A DNA stretch of 64,000 nucleotides, taken from assembly GCA_036768485.1 (NCBI GenBank), contig JAVLUZ010000322.1, forward strand, positions 97,658 to 161,657, given 5' to 3'. Position numbers and translations under genes: made by a program. Under the pieces are notes generated by a model. That model made no database searches. It worked only from the letters and a program-made list of their open reading frames with translations, and was not told where the DNA came from. Within the stretch, counting starts at the first letter, position 1. Each line of letters begins with the position of its first letter. Of the stretch, positions 18,714 through 28,489 are shown piece by piece. This DNA is from Mermis nigrescens. Lineage: Eukaryota > Nematoda > Enoplea > Mermithida > Mermithidae.

Positions 18714-21203
18714 TCACGTACTCCCCTTTAGAAACTCATCTAAACAAAGTTTAGAAATCAAACCCTTAAACGGTTTAAAACATTTACAATCAACAATATT
18801 TTGGGGCAGAGTATTCCAGATTCTAGCCGTCCTGTTTGCAAAGTCGTTTTTCCTACAGTCCAAATGAAATTTGTGGATATAAAGCTTTATATCACTTACC
18901 GATCTGGTACCCCTTTCAGGTGCGAGTTCGAAAAAGTCTTCAAAGGAAAGTAACTGTCTCTTGATTATTCTGAAAGCAAAAGTGAGATCAAAATGAATAC
19001 GCCGAGTTTCGAGTCTTTCAAGATTTAACAAACCCAACCGCTCATTGTAAGACAAGTCACCTTGTCGCCATAGTATTCTTTTTGTAAATTTACGCTGAAC
19101 TTTTTCAATACAGTTAATATCTTTAATCAAATAAGGGTTCCAAACCACAGAGCTATACTCCAAAATGGGTCTTACATGGACTTTAAAAGCTTTTACCATT
19201 AATTCAATATTTTTTGAGACGAAGCTTTTCTGGATCAGTGATGCAACTCGAGAAGCTTTAGACGCAGTGTTCACACAATGAATGCTAGAAGATAGGTCAT
19301 CACTAATATACACTCCCAAATCCTTAATAGATCCTTCAGAAACAATTAAATCTTGAAAACCCAGTTTGTACTTGTTTCTAGGATTCCCATACCCCAAATA
19401 CAACGTTGCACATTTACCATAACTTATTTGCAACTGCCATTTTTTGGTCCATGCGTGTAATGAATCCAGATCCGATTGTAAGAGATCAGCATTACATGAA
19501 ACATTAAAAATTTTTGCATCATCAGCAAACAACATAATATCACTATGTTCAATACAATCAACTAAATCATTTATAAACACTAAAAACAATGTAGGCCCTA
19601 ACACACTGCCTTGAGGGACACCGCTAATTACCGGTTGTGGGTTTGAGAAACAACTATTTATCTTCACCTTTTGTGACCTTCCCGCTAAAAATGATGTAAT
19701 CCAGCTTAACAGTGTACCCGAAACTCCCAAGGATTTAAGTTTTAACAAAAGTTTTGAATGGACAACAGAGTCGAAGGCTTTACAGAAATCAATATAAATA
19801 ATGTCCATCGGAACGTGATTGTCTAAACTTTTAGTCCACATGTTTTTACACTTTAGCAGCTGAGATGAACAAGACTTGTTCTTTAAAAACCCAAATTGCT
19901 GTTGACTTATCAGACCAGTTCTGTCAAAATAGTCCATGATGGTATTATTAATTATTGACTCCATAACTTTACATAAAACGCAACAAAGAGATATAGGCCT
20001 ATAATTTTCGACTGAGTGGGGGTCCCCTTTTTTAAAAATGGGTGTAACCAGTGCTTCTAACCATAAACGTGGGAGCCTGCCAGTCCGATATGAAACTTCG
20101 AAAATGCTTGAAAGTGGTTCAATTAGGACAATTTTAATCTGTTTCAAAAAGTAAGCTGAAAGCCCATCGGGACCAACTGAGTGAGTGGGCTTCAGCTTAT
20201 TTAAAGCCGAGGCTATAATGCCGAGCTCAAATGTAACCAAAGGAGGGCGATCATTTGCCTTTACAGGTTCCATATTTAGTGGTTGAATGTTGTTATCTAA
20301 AGTGAAAACAGAACCAAAAAAATTGTTAAAAACGTTGGCTTTTTCAGTTTCATCAGAAATAAGTTGCCCATCAAACTCAAGATCAGGTATGGAACGTTTC
20401 AGTTTTAACCTGGTGTTAACAAAATTATAAAAGTTTTTCAGTGATGAACCCTTTTTAATGAGTTCATTCTCTTCACTGGCATAAAAATCCGAAATTGCAT
20501 TATCAACATTTTTACAACCAATTTTATAGTCATCCGACAAACTTGTACCCTTCTTTAATTTTCGCCAAAGTCTGCGTTTCTTTCCTTGTAAATTCAAAAT
20601 GTATTTCGGAAATTTGCGTTTTTTCGAAAGTAATTTTTTCAAAGGAACGTGGCGTTTGATCGTCGAATTTAAAATATCTAAAAATACAGAATAAAAATCA
20701 TCAACAGTGACACACGTTGAAAAAATATCAGGCCAGCTAACAAGTGATAGATCATGTATAATAGAAACGTAATCGCCTTTTCTAAAATCATAGTTTTCTT
20801 CAGGAGAATCAACTTCTAATTTTTTGGGAATAAGAAGATCGAAAGTTAGGGCATCATGGTCACTAGTTGAAAAAGGCTCAATGTTTTTGACGTTAAAAAC
20901 GCATGATTTGTATGAACAGAAAATCAGATCCAATATATTATTACCTAGAGTAGGGTGTCGTGTAAACTGATGTAACCCTATTTCGTTTGTAAGCTCAAAA
21001 AATTGTGAAGAAATACTATTTTCAGGGAGAGAAGATCGTTTATCCCATTTAATTTCTGGAAAATTGAAATCACCTACAGCTATAATTATCCTAGAGGTAT
21101 CAGTGGCCCATTCTAAGAATCTTAAAAACTGCTGATCAATTTCATTTTGATTGGGAGGCCTGTAACACAAAATAACTCTGTATTTTGAGTCGAAAACAGT
21201 CAT
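18714..21203 (-). CDS. LINE ORF2: endonuclease remainder and reverse transcriptase
   Basis: An open frame of 829 codons. Near the N-terminus it holds the rest of the endonuclease: YRPPNQ, VGDFNFP and the catalytic TSDHDALTF block. The reverse transcriptase follows with FKKGDPHSVENYRPISL, IYIDFCKAFDSV, SGVPQGSVLGPTLF and the active-site FADDA at residues 559-563. The C-terminus has the ARIWNTLPQNIV block. Both catalytic Asp of FADDA are present. This protein nicks the target and copies the LINE RNA in the nucleus. The first endonuclease segment is in another frame upstream (21248-21487), so no complete ORF2 can be made from this copy. Confidence 0.9.
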   Translation of the reverse strand: MTVFDSKYRVILCYRPPNQNEIDQQFLRFLEWATDTSRIIIAVGDFNFPEIKWDKRSSLPENSISSQFFELTNEIGLHQFTRHPTLGNNILDLIFCSYKSCVFNVKNIEPFSTSDHDALTFDLLIPKKLEVDSPEENYDFRKGDYVSIIHDLSLVSWPDIFSTCVTVDDFYSVFLDILNSTIKRHVPLKKLLSKKRKFPKYILNLQGKKRRLWRKLKKGTSLSDDYKIGCKNVDNAISDFYASEENELIKKGSSLKNFYNFVNTRLKLKRSIPDLEFDGQLISDETEKANVFNNFFGSVFTLDNNIQPLNMEPVKANDRPPLVTFELGIIASALNKLKPTHSVGPDGLSAYFLKQIKIVLIEPLSSIFEVSYRTGRLPRLWLEALVTPIFKKGDPHSVENYRPISLCCVLCKVMESIINNTIMDYFDRTGLISQQQFGFLKNKSCSSQLLKCKNMWTKSLDNHVPMDIIYIDFCKAFDSVVHSKLLLKLKSLGVSGTLLSWITSFLAGRSQKVKINSCFSNPQPVISGVPQGSVLGPTLFLVFINDLVDCIEHSDIMLFADDAKIFNVSCNADLLQSDLDSLHAWTKKWQLQISYGKCATLYLGYGNPRNKYKLGFQDLIVSEGSIKDLGVYISDDLSSSIHCVNTASKASRVASLIQKSFVSKNIELMVKAFKVHVRPILEYSSVVWNPYLIKDINCIEKVQRKFTKRILWRQGDLSYNERLGLLNLERLETRRIHFDLTFAFRIIKRQLLSFEDFFELAPERGTRSVSDIKLYIHKFHLDCRKNDFANRTARIWNTLPQNIVDCKCFKPFKGLISKLCLDEFLKGST

Positions 21204-21247
21204 GTCACATGTAGTAACTTCAAGTAAAGAAAACTCATCCGGGATGT

Positions 21248-21487
21248 TTACTTTTTTAGCTGTAAAAATGATTTGAATACTATGGCGACACCTCCTCCTG
21301 TCCGATTTTTTCTGTCACAACGAATAATACTGTACCCAGAGTTTAAGAGTAGTAAAGAATCGGCGTGTAATTCATTTAACCGTGTTTCTGTAATAAAAAT
21401 TATGTCATACGTTGATAGGTCTAAGAGGTAGTGAAAATGTTCAAGTTTATTACATATGCTTCTGGCATTGAATAAAACACACTTCAA
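21248..21487 (-). pseudogene. LINE ORF2 N-terminal part: endonuclease start, frameshifted
   Basis: 79 residues with the opening of an apurinic-type endonuclease domain: FNARSICNK and IIFITETRLN, in which Glu of the TET motif is a metal-binding residue, then GGGVAIVF. The frame ends just before the next part of ORF2, which starts in another frame. In-frame codons for the continuation begin upstream of 21203, around the run of T/A at about 21255-21265, so a single small insertion or deletion explains the break. The spacing to ORF1 is about 135 nt. Confidence 0.8.
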
Positions 21488-21622
21488 CGCTTTACAAACA
21501 GGAAGGCTGGAATGGGAATCTGAGTGAATCTGAGAATGACCAAAAAATCTGTTTTTACACTGTTTTTTTGCTGGTTTTATACTGTGTTTAGACTTCTGAG
21601 CTTTTATCAGGGGCGCACGTTC

Positions 21623-22531
21623 CTATGGTGACATGTTAGATGTTGAAAAAACAATTTCGCGGCCACTTTTACGTATAATGACGCCTCTACGATTATCAAT
21701 AAAATGATCGGAAATGCCTAATATTTCATAATTTTCACGCAATTTTCGTCCATCCTGACGTTGCCTGTAGGTCAGGTCTTGGCGGGCCCTCAATGCAATG
21801 TACTTATTATCCGCCTGTTTGACTACCTTGTTTATGTAGATTATAAAGTTTTGTTTTACCCTTGTCGTCGCGCAAACAATTTTAAGGAACTGGGGTCGCT
21901 TGCCTTCCGGATCAATCGGCCCGTCACGGAACACGTACTGAATGTCCGATGGTCGGATGTTCTCAAATTCCTCGTTTCCTTCGTTAGCGACCAACGGCTC
22001 GCGGACAGCGGCCAAATCGTCCTTGGTGTCTGGCAAGCCAAACAAAACAGCATTGCGCTGTTTCAGGCGCGCTTCAATTACGTCCTCGACGGCGTCAGTG
22101 AAATTTTTGGTACCCAAAGCAGGAAGTGGATTTGCAAATGATTGGGCCGATCGGCGTAAATGGGACGGGAACGGATTCACCAGCGGTGGAAAGACTGAAT
22201 CCGACGTCTGTGACTGTTCCAATTTCGATTCTAAAACAACGAATCGACGCTCTAGCAACGCCAATTTACCCGGAAGCTCTTTTAATTGCGTAAAAACAGG
22301 TTTGCAGTTCGCGCATATCAAAGGCAAGTCGAATTTTGCGCTGATAAAATCGGGGCTATTAAAGAATTGTACGACGGCTTGGGGAATGCCGAGGCAGTCG
22401 CTGTGGGACCATTCTTCGCACATTTCGCAACTTAGTGCCGTTTTGTCCTTGTTTGTTACTGCTTTTTGGCAAACAGTGCATGGCTGATGTTGTTTCTGGT
22501 CGCCTTTGCTCGACTGGCTATTCTTGCCCAT
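21623..22531 (-). CDS. LINE ORF1 protein with PHD-type zinc finger
   Basis: A 302-residue protein, the nucleic-acid-binding chaperone-like partner of the LINE ORF2. Residues 18-76 form a C4HC3 PHD finger: Cys18, Cys21, Cys35, Cys38, His43, Cys46, Cys73 and Cys76, with the aromatic Trp41 before the His. A short Leu-rich coiled-coil-like stretch follows (about 82-105). A conserved globular part starts around NAVLFGLPDT and ends around DNRRGVIIRKSGREI, resembling the RRM and C-terminal domains of LINE ORF1 proteins. PHD fingers in ORF1 are known from CR1-group LINEs and may bind chromatin. The start MGKNSQSSKG is the first in-frame ATG. The frame is intact. Confidence 0.85.
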   Translation of the reverse strand: MGKNSQSSKGDQKQHQPCTVCQKAVTNKDKTALSCEMCEEWSHSDCLGIPQAVVQFFNSPDFISAKFDLPLICANCKPVFTQLKELPGKLALLERRFVVLESKLEQSQTSDSVFPPLVNPFPSHLRRSAQSFANPLPALGTKNFTDAVEDVIEARLKQRNAVLFGLPDTKDDLAAVREPLVANEGNEEFENIRPSDIQYVFRDGPIDPEGKRPQFLKIVCATTRVKQNFIIYINKVVKQADNKYIALRARQDLTYRQRQDGRKLRENYEILGISDHFIDNRRGVIIRKSGREIVFSTSNMSP

Positions 22532-22721
22532 CGCATGAATAAATTAAATTAAATTAGTCAAATTCGACGTATCGTCCTCTTGCAACCTTTAATATGGGTT
22601 GTCAAAACCTAAAAACAGTATACGAGTTAATGTTATAATTGAGCGTGCAGTACTACCTGTTGCAAAAGTTTTTATCCGTTTCGGTAATTTTCGTCATACT
22701 TCCTTCATCGCTCGGTCGGCG

Positions 22722-23223
22722 ACCTGTGTAAATGATGAATTCACTTGTTTGTGATCGGTTTCATGCGCTAGATTGTAAAAACAGGCTATATCTGTTCCAA
22801 ACTATCTTTTTTGGTATAGGAATCTTTGTCATTACTTATATAAATGCTTTATATGCGATCAAAAAATATTTATTACTGTACCAACCGGCTTTTGTTTTCG
22901 CAGACGCCATATTTACTGCTGAGAAACTATTGCAGATTGCAACATTATTCAATTATAACAGCTGACAACAAAAGGCAAGCAAATATGAACTACTACATAT
23001 ACAACATAGTATTTGTCTAGTGCTACATACTGTGTTTATAATTGTTCGCTTAAAGCAACATGATAGGTGACGATTAATGCGTTTAATCCAATTTTAAAAG
23101 TCACGAGTGAAATCGCTGATTTGCAAAATAAATAAAAATATTAGCGGCAGGTACTATCACATGCTTTATTATAACATTTAATGCGCATACTGTTGGAACC
23201 TGATGTTACACACAAAAGTTGGG
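22722..23223. other. Short stretch with no recognised feature
   Basis: AT-rich DNA between the LINE and the hAT element at 23224. No repeat family, exon or RNA gene was recognised. Confidence 0.4.
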
Positions 23224-23244
23224 CAGGGTTGCCAGGTGCTAGAG

Positions 23245-23420
23245 AATTCTCCTGAATTCAGGAGAATCTAAAATTTTCAGGAGCAGGAGCAGGAGAATGG
23301 GCTTTTCAGGAGAAATTTCAGGCGAAATTGTGAACCTGCAGGAGAATGCAGGAGAATTTTAAAATGTCAGGAGAATTCAGGAGAATCCTGAAAATCTAGG
23401 AGAATTCAGGAGAATTTTCG
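23245..23420 (+). repeat. caggagaat subterminal repeats of the hAT element
   Basis: More than ten irregular copies of caggagaat, some reduced to caggag. The same motif recurs at the other end (26538-26625) in the same orientation. Clustered short subterminal repeats are typical transposase binding sites in hAT elements, so that role is inferred. Confidence 0.7.
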
Positions 23421-23935
23421 GCATTGGTGTAGCTGGTTCACATATGCATTAAGGTAGCCACGTTGTAAGTACGTATACAGCAAGTATTATCCGGTGAAGC
23501 TGCCACCTAACTGGTTAGATTTGAGTCAAGTCGAAAACAAATAAGGCAGTCATCATATTTTTCCAGTAGATTCATGTGACTGACCAAAATGTTGGTGCCA
23601 GCGTTTAAAATAAGCCTAAGCAATGGGATGCAACTCGCGTCGCTTCGCTCCGCTCGCTCCGCTCGTTTGGTCAGTCCATGATACTAAGCCTAAGCCTAAT
23701 CAGCTGGTAAACCAGCAATACATCACGAATAGCTTGCAATCTTTATCGAAATTAACCAGCGTTAGTCGATTGGTTATGGTTCTGGACTTTAGAGCAAGGG
23801 GTCCACGTCTCGAATCCGACTGCCAGCAACTTTCTCTCGTTTCCTCAGATGCTATCGACCGCACACATACGCCCTTATAATATGACTATGTTAATACATA
23901 TGTGAACCAGCTACACGAATGCCGAATTTTCAAAA
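23411..23935. mobile_element. Nested TIR element with about 35-bp termini
   Basis: Left end (gaattttcggcattggtgta, then gctggttcacatatg) and right end (catatgtgaaccagc, then tacacgaatgccgaattttc) are inverted copies. The element interrupts the subterminal caggagaat array of the hAT element. The interior has a run of imperfect cgctccgctcg repeats near 23640-23665 but no credible gene. The TSD was not resolved. Confidence 0.6.
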
Positions 23936-24194
23936 CTTAAAGAGCAAGTTATAATGATTATCATACATTAACCTTCTTACTGTACTTACTGTACTTAGTT
24001 AAGTTGTTTCACATTAAGAATTTATTTCGTTCATAGTTGAGACCTACCTAAGTGTTAAGTTATAACTATATCCAAATAAGTTTCGTGCTTCCGTAGTAAA
24101 TCATTCATTCATTCATTTATTTATTCACTTAATATCACGAAGTGCAGAAATACATAGCTTTACACACCGTCTAATTGTTTTTATCAGTTTCATA

Positions 24195-25283
24195 GACGTT
24201 TGCAAACACCGTTTTTTCCACTTTTTTGGTGTATTTGTCAACCAAAATTTTGGGAGATGGAAAAAATTTTTGGGCTTGGTTGGCATTTGTGGAAAATTTT
24301 TGTAATGTTAAAAATGCGTTTTAGAGAGTTAAAACTTCAAAAATTTTTCGGCGCTTCGCGCCGAAATGATTTAATTCTTACTTATTATTAATCTTTGAGC
24401 TGCGCCGCGCCAAATCGCATCATTTTTATCGACAATCTGGTCTGGAACTTCACTACGATTGAAAATCCTTATCTTCTGCACGGATTCAGTTAGTTTTTGT
24501 AATGTAAAAATGCGTTTTAGAGGAGCGAAACTTCAAAAATTTTTCGGCGCTTCGCGCCGAATCGATTTGATTCTTACTTGTTATTAATATTTAAGCCGCG
24601 CCGCGTCAAATGCAGCATTTTTATTGACAATTTGATCTAGAACTTTACTACGATTGAAATTTATTATCTTCTGCACGGATTCGGTTAGTTTTTGTAATGC
24701 AAAAATGCGTTTTAGAGCGCTGAAACTACAAAAATTTTTCGGCGCTTCGCGCCGAATTGATTTAATTTATTACTTGTTATTAATGTTTAAGCCGCGCGGC
24801 GCCAATAGCAGCATTTTTATTGATAATCTGGTCCTAGAACTCCACTACGATTGAAAATCCTTACCTTCTGCACAGTTTTTGTAATGCAAAAATGATTTAG
24901 AAAGCTAAAATTTCAAAATTTTCTGGCGCTTCGCGCCATTTGATAAATTATAGTATTAATAATCAAAAACGACTTCAGAATTCGCTAAAATGCTCTACTG
25001 AAGGAAGGAAATTCAAGTTTTAACATAAATAACGTATACTGATCGTGATATTTCTTGTGGAGCGCGAAATTTTTATATAAAAAGTGCATCAAACACCGCT
25101 ATTGCATATGTACATAAAATTTTCTACTTAAAAAACACTGATTTTCCAACACAGGCGCTCTATTTTTAACGTTTTTAGACCTCCCAAAAAACGTGGAAAA
25201 AGGTTGGAAAAAGTGGAAAAAAATTTTGGGTTTGGTCTATAATGTCAACCAAGTCGCTGGGGAAAAACACGGTGTTTGCAAAG
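24195..25283. mobile_element. Nested TIR element carrying four tandem units of about 195 bp
   Basis: Ends are tttgcaaacaccgttttttcc on the left and an inverted ggaaaaacacggtgtttgcaaa on the right. Inside are about 3.5 direct repeats (about 24300, 24497, 24690 and 24880) containing gttttagag, a GC hairpin, gccgcgccgc and ctacgattgaaaatcc. Exact or near-exact hairpins are at 24349-24363, 24545-24559, 24740-24754 and 24924-24938. No coding sequence is present. A convincing TSD was not found. Confidence 0.65.
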
Positions 25284-25627
25284 CGCCTATAAACATTTTT
25301 TTTGATATATTTCAAAACGTAAGGATTTGTTTGCTACTGAAGTACATACCATTAGTAATAAGGTATTATTTATTTTTTCAAAAGACATTGCAAACAGGGC
25401 TCTTTTCAGAAATTTTTGATGATGTAAGTGCAACTGAAAATTGGCGGTCACTGTTTTAAGCACAGAAACTGTTTTTTCGAATAATGTGTATTGTAAACAA
25501 TGCGACCTCTTTAGCTTAGGCCCTTGAGCAGTAGATGTCAAATTATCTGTTCTCTGTTCAGGATAGCCGATTAGTGCCTTTGTATAATATATTAGTGTAG
25601 ATACACATGTTATAATTTAAATTTCCT

Positions 25628-25774
25628 ATGTCGAAGGAAACTGCCATTGTGAATGTTAGCTCAGGCGAATCCAGCGGTGAAATTGAAACCACAGCACGAA
25701 AACGGAGCGAATTTGTTCAGGCCTATCGTAAGGATTGGGAAAAGATTTCTGAATTGAAAGGTACCCATTTGTGA
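25628..25774 (+). pseudogene. hAT transposase N-terminal remnant
   Basis: A 48-codon frame from an ATG, ending in SEFVQAYRKDWEKISELKG and then a stop. The Tyr-Arg-Lys-Asp-Trp-Glu segment resembles the region just before the BED-type zinc finger in animal hAT transposases. It lies in the correct orientation relative to the C-terminal-like remnant at 26064. The zinc finger and catalytic core are absent. Confidence 0.5.
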
Positions 25775-26063
25775 AATCAGACAAGACGCAGAATATACAT
25801 ATATGAATGAATGAATGAAATAATTTATTACTGAAACGCGACAATTACGAATTCGCCTGAGCTAACAATAGATCCTATCTGAATTGAATAAGTGCTACAG
25901 ATTGTGATATTTTGTTTTCAAACATTTTTGTTTCCTTGGTAGCCGAAATAAGACATCTATTGTTTTTGTGCTATTCTTTATTAGTTTCTAAATCCTTGAT
26001 TAAAAGTATTTGACACTAGCAGGTTTTAGGTTTACTTTGTATAGTCTTCTAAATAATTAAGTT

Positions 26064-26282
26064 TTGGAGGTCCCTTTAAGTATTAAAGTGCAAAATCTGG
26101 TTGATGCTGTGATCACTGTTCGTTATGCCTTTATCTTATGGAATATATCTCTTTCTAGCTTTAAGCCATCAAAACAGATGTTGTTGCGCTTTACGGATTC
26201 TATTAACATGACCAAAAATGTAGCTTCTGATGAAGATCAGGAATCTGTTATTGAATGTTTGTCAGCTGTTGATGTTGAATAA
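26064..26282 (+). pseudogene. hAT transposase C-terminal remnant (probable)
   Basis: A 72-codon frame with DAVITVRYAFILWNISLSSF and KQMLLRFTDSINMTKN, then an acidic tail and a stop. This pattern resembles the extreme C-terminus of some animal hAT transposases, where an aromatic-rich segment of the type CSSFKPS precedes a short acidic end. I judge this from pattern memory only. It and the N-terminal piece would be the surviving ends of one transposase gene after internal deletion. Confidence 0.4.
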
Positions 26283-26655
26283 AATGTTATACTTTGTGGT
26301 GCAGCATTAGTCTTCCATTATTTTTGCATTTGCCTGTATAATGCAGATATGCTCCATGAGCTTTTTGTGAGAGAATTAATGTTCATTATTCAGCCTTGAG
26401 TGTCCTTAGGATTAACAGGCAAGAGATCAGAATAAAATAAATGGGTGAAACAAGGTAAATTGGCTTGAGCATGCTTGATATGCATGTGTACATACAGTTG
26501 TAGATCTGCTGTACAACCTTTCCTGCAAAATATGAGCCAGGAGAATTTTCAGGAGAATCAAAATATTTTCAGGAGAATTGCAGGAGAATTTTTCCCCAAT
26601 TTTACCTCTGTGCAGGAGAATCTGAATTTTGGGACCTGGCAACACTGAAGTTGGG

Positions 26656-27029
26656 TGTGCACCAGACACATCATTATCCAAATTTCTTGCTCGCGGGCGC
26701 GAAGCAATGCGAACTTCGCAAGAAATATAAATCGAAAAATCGTATCGCGAACAATCCTGGATTTGTGCGATAGTATAAATCGGATGCACGTGCACTGTCC
26801 GATCCTGGGACTGCGATGTTTTGCAAGTTTGGCGCGATTTGTGAAGCGTAAAAGCAGGCTTTATTTTTGGTGCGCATAGCACCAAACAGTGTTGAGAGGT
26901 CGAATCTTCAAAAGCAGCCAAATTTTACCTGAAAAACAGCCAAAAACTGCCAGTTCTGTCTGACCAAAAAAAGCTGTGAGAAAAATTCCAACTTCCACAA
27001 TACATTTTTGACGTTACTGAACTAACTTG
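26656..27029. other. Spacer between the hAT element and the fold-back element
   Basis: No gene was recognised. A local inverted repeat (tttcttgctcgcgggcgcga and the inverted gcgaacttcgcaagaaa) lies at about 26680-26728. The open frames here overlap each other on both strands and look like chance. Confidence 0.35.
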
Positions 27030-27059
27030 CTCGAAAGGGGCAGTAATTATTTGCAGTCA

Positions 27060-27387
27060 ACTGCAGGTAATATAGCACACAATGTAAAATTATATGCAGT
27101 CAAAAACCAGCGGCCTAGACTGCAGGTAATACAGCACACAACGTAAAATTATATGCAGTCAAAAACCAGCTGCCTAGACTGCAGGTAATAACGCACACAA
27201 CGTAAAATTATATGCAGTCAAAAACCAGTGGCCTGGACTGCAGGCAATATGGTACACAATGTAAAATTATATGCAGTCAAAAAGCAGCGGCTTGGACTGC
27301 AGGCAATATGGTACACGATGTAAAATTATATGCAGTCAAAAACCAGCGGCCTGGACTGCAGGCAATATGGTACACAATGTAAAATTA
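27060..27387 (+). repeat. 59-bp tandem repeat array, left arm
   Basis: Units begin ctgcagg(t/c)aata at about 27060, 27119, 27178, 27237, 27296 and 27356. Each contains a acacaa(t/c)gtaaaattatatgc-type block and ccagcggcct. The array resumes at 29051 after the nested element at 27388-29050. Confidence 0.9.
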
Positions 27388-27774
27388 GCACTGGCTATTC
27401 GCACGGCCATGCAAATAGCCCTTGGTCTATTGGCACGGACATCTACAGTAAAATAAACTTTTAATTGCGCGAACAATCTAACTTGCATACACAATTTATC
27501 GGGATAGTTCGATATCACTAAACTTACCAATGTTATGCTGTTATTGTGTTCATTATTTTAATTATTTTAATCAATATCCTCTACAATTGTTGTCTTCACC
27601 ATTTTAATTATTTTGATTATCATGATTTACATTTATTGATCAAAAATTGCCTATTGTAACGACAGTGAAAGTTGTTGATTGCTTATCTTTCTGCGAAAAG
27701 CTACATTCAGCCAATGTACATATCTTAAGTTGACACTAACACAATAGACTAATATTTTAAGAAGCGCCGCAAAC

Positions 27775-27840
27775 TTCCGCATAGCTGAGTGGTAAAACGT
27801 CTGCTTGACGTTTTACCACGAGTTCGATTTCAGCTCTAGC
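27775..27840 (+). repeat. tRNA-like (pol III box) head of a repeat, copy 1
   Basis: The A-box-like tagctgagtgg and a B-box-like gagttcgattt are spaced as in tRNA genes. The anticodon arm region is replaced by a self-complementary segment (taaaacgtctgcttgacgtttta), so this is not a tRNA gene. It heads a block of about 340 bp repeated at about 28360-28700. Confidence 0.5.
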
Positions 27841-28415
27841 TTTTTATATAGCGCACTTACTGTGGTACGTCCTGCACTGTTTGAATGCCTGAGTTGAATT
27901 TATATAGACGGTCTAGTGTGTTAAAAATGGAAGCATGCCAGCCGCTCGCCCTCACTAAGCTTACCTGTCAAATTACAGTAAATGATTTCCTTACTCTTAC
28001 TGCAGCTTCAAAAAATTTACTGAAAAAGCTCTCAAATAAATGAAACAGGCTATAGTTATGAACTATGTGATTCGACTTTAGTAGGTACCGGCTTACTTAT
28101 ACATATCTGAATTCTGTTTCGATATTAATAAGAAAATTATTTTCTTTGATACTATAGTCTGTTTCAATTATCCGAGAGCTTTTTCAGTAAATGTTTTTGG
28201 AGCCTACAGTAACCCCTTTTTCTTATTTAGTGTAGGTTGCTAGATCTCACTGTAGCTAAGTAGCAGAAATGGGGTTTTCAATAACATTTTTGCAACATAA
28301 TTTATTCCCTTCCTCCAGCATATCAATAAACTTACAGATAAAAATCGGGCATACAGCTTATTCTAAGTTGACACCTTAAACAAAATAGACTAAAATGTTA
28401 AGAAACGCCGCTAAC

Positions 28416-28489
28416 TCCCGCATAGCTCAGTGGTAAAACGTCTGCTTGTCGTCGAAGCAACCCGGGTTTGACTCCAGCCGATAGCTTTT
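28416..28489 (+). repeat. tRNA-like (pol III box) head of a repeat, copy 2
   Basis: The A-box tagctcagtggt and B-box-like gggtttgactcc frame a plausible anticodon arm (tgctt, a 7-base loop with T at position 33, aagca). The acceptor and T stems do not pair, so this is a tRNA-derived SINE-like head or pseudo-tRNA. Both copies lie inside the nested element at 27388-29050. Confidence 0.55.

Larger units (their letters stand above)
18548..22720 (-). mobile_element. Nearly full-length CR1/Jockey-type LINE retrotransposon
   Basis: Read on the minus strand, the order is a 5' leader, ORF1 with a PHD finger (22531-21623), about 135 nt of spacer, ORF2 with endonuclease and reverse transcriptase (from 21487, broken once, ending at 18714) and a 3' end at about 18555-18570. 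The 3' end carries a short ATT microsatellite instead of a poly(A) tract, as in the CR1/L2 group. The 5' boundary is not sharp; I place it near 22720. With a single frameshift the copy is young but probably inactive. Confidence 0.85.
23224..26647 (+). mobile_element. 3.4-kb hAT element with perfect 8-bp TSD
   Basis: Termini are CAGGGTTGCCAGGT on the left and ACCTGGCAACACTG on the right, inverted and of the CAG(G/T)G hAT type. Both are flanked by aagttggg (23216-23223 and 26648-26655). Subterminal regions on both sides are rich in the motif caggagaat (about 23245-23420 and 26538-26625). The interior keeps the start of a transposase-like frame (25628-25774) and a C-terminal-like frame (26064-26282), with the core missing. 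Nested insertions include a TIR element at about 23411-23935 and another at about 24195-25283. Confidence 0.88.

Noticed and set aside
21761..22487. Open frames antisense to LINE ORF1 (126 and 181 codons)
   Set aside because: They overlap the PHD-finger ORF1 in the opposite sense and show no domain; ORF1 has intact zinc ligands and explains the region.
27775..28489. Functional tRNA genes
   Set aside because: A- and B-box motifs are present, but acceptor and T stems do not pair and copy 1 lacks an anticodon arm; they are better read as tRNA-derived repeats.
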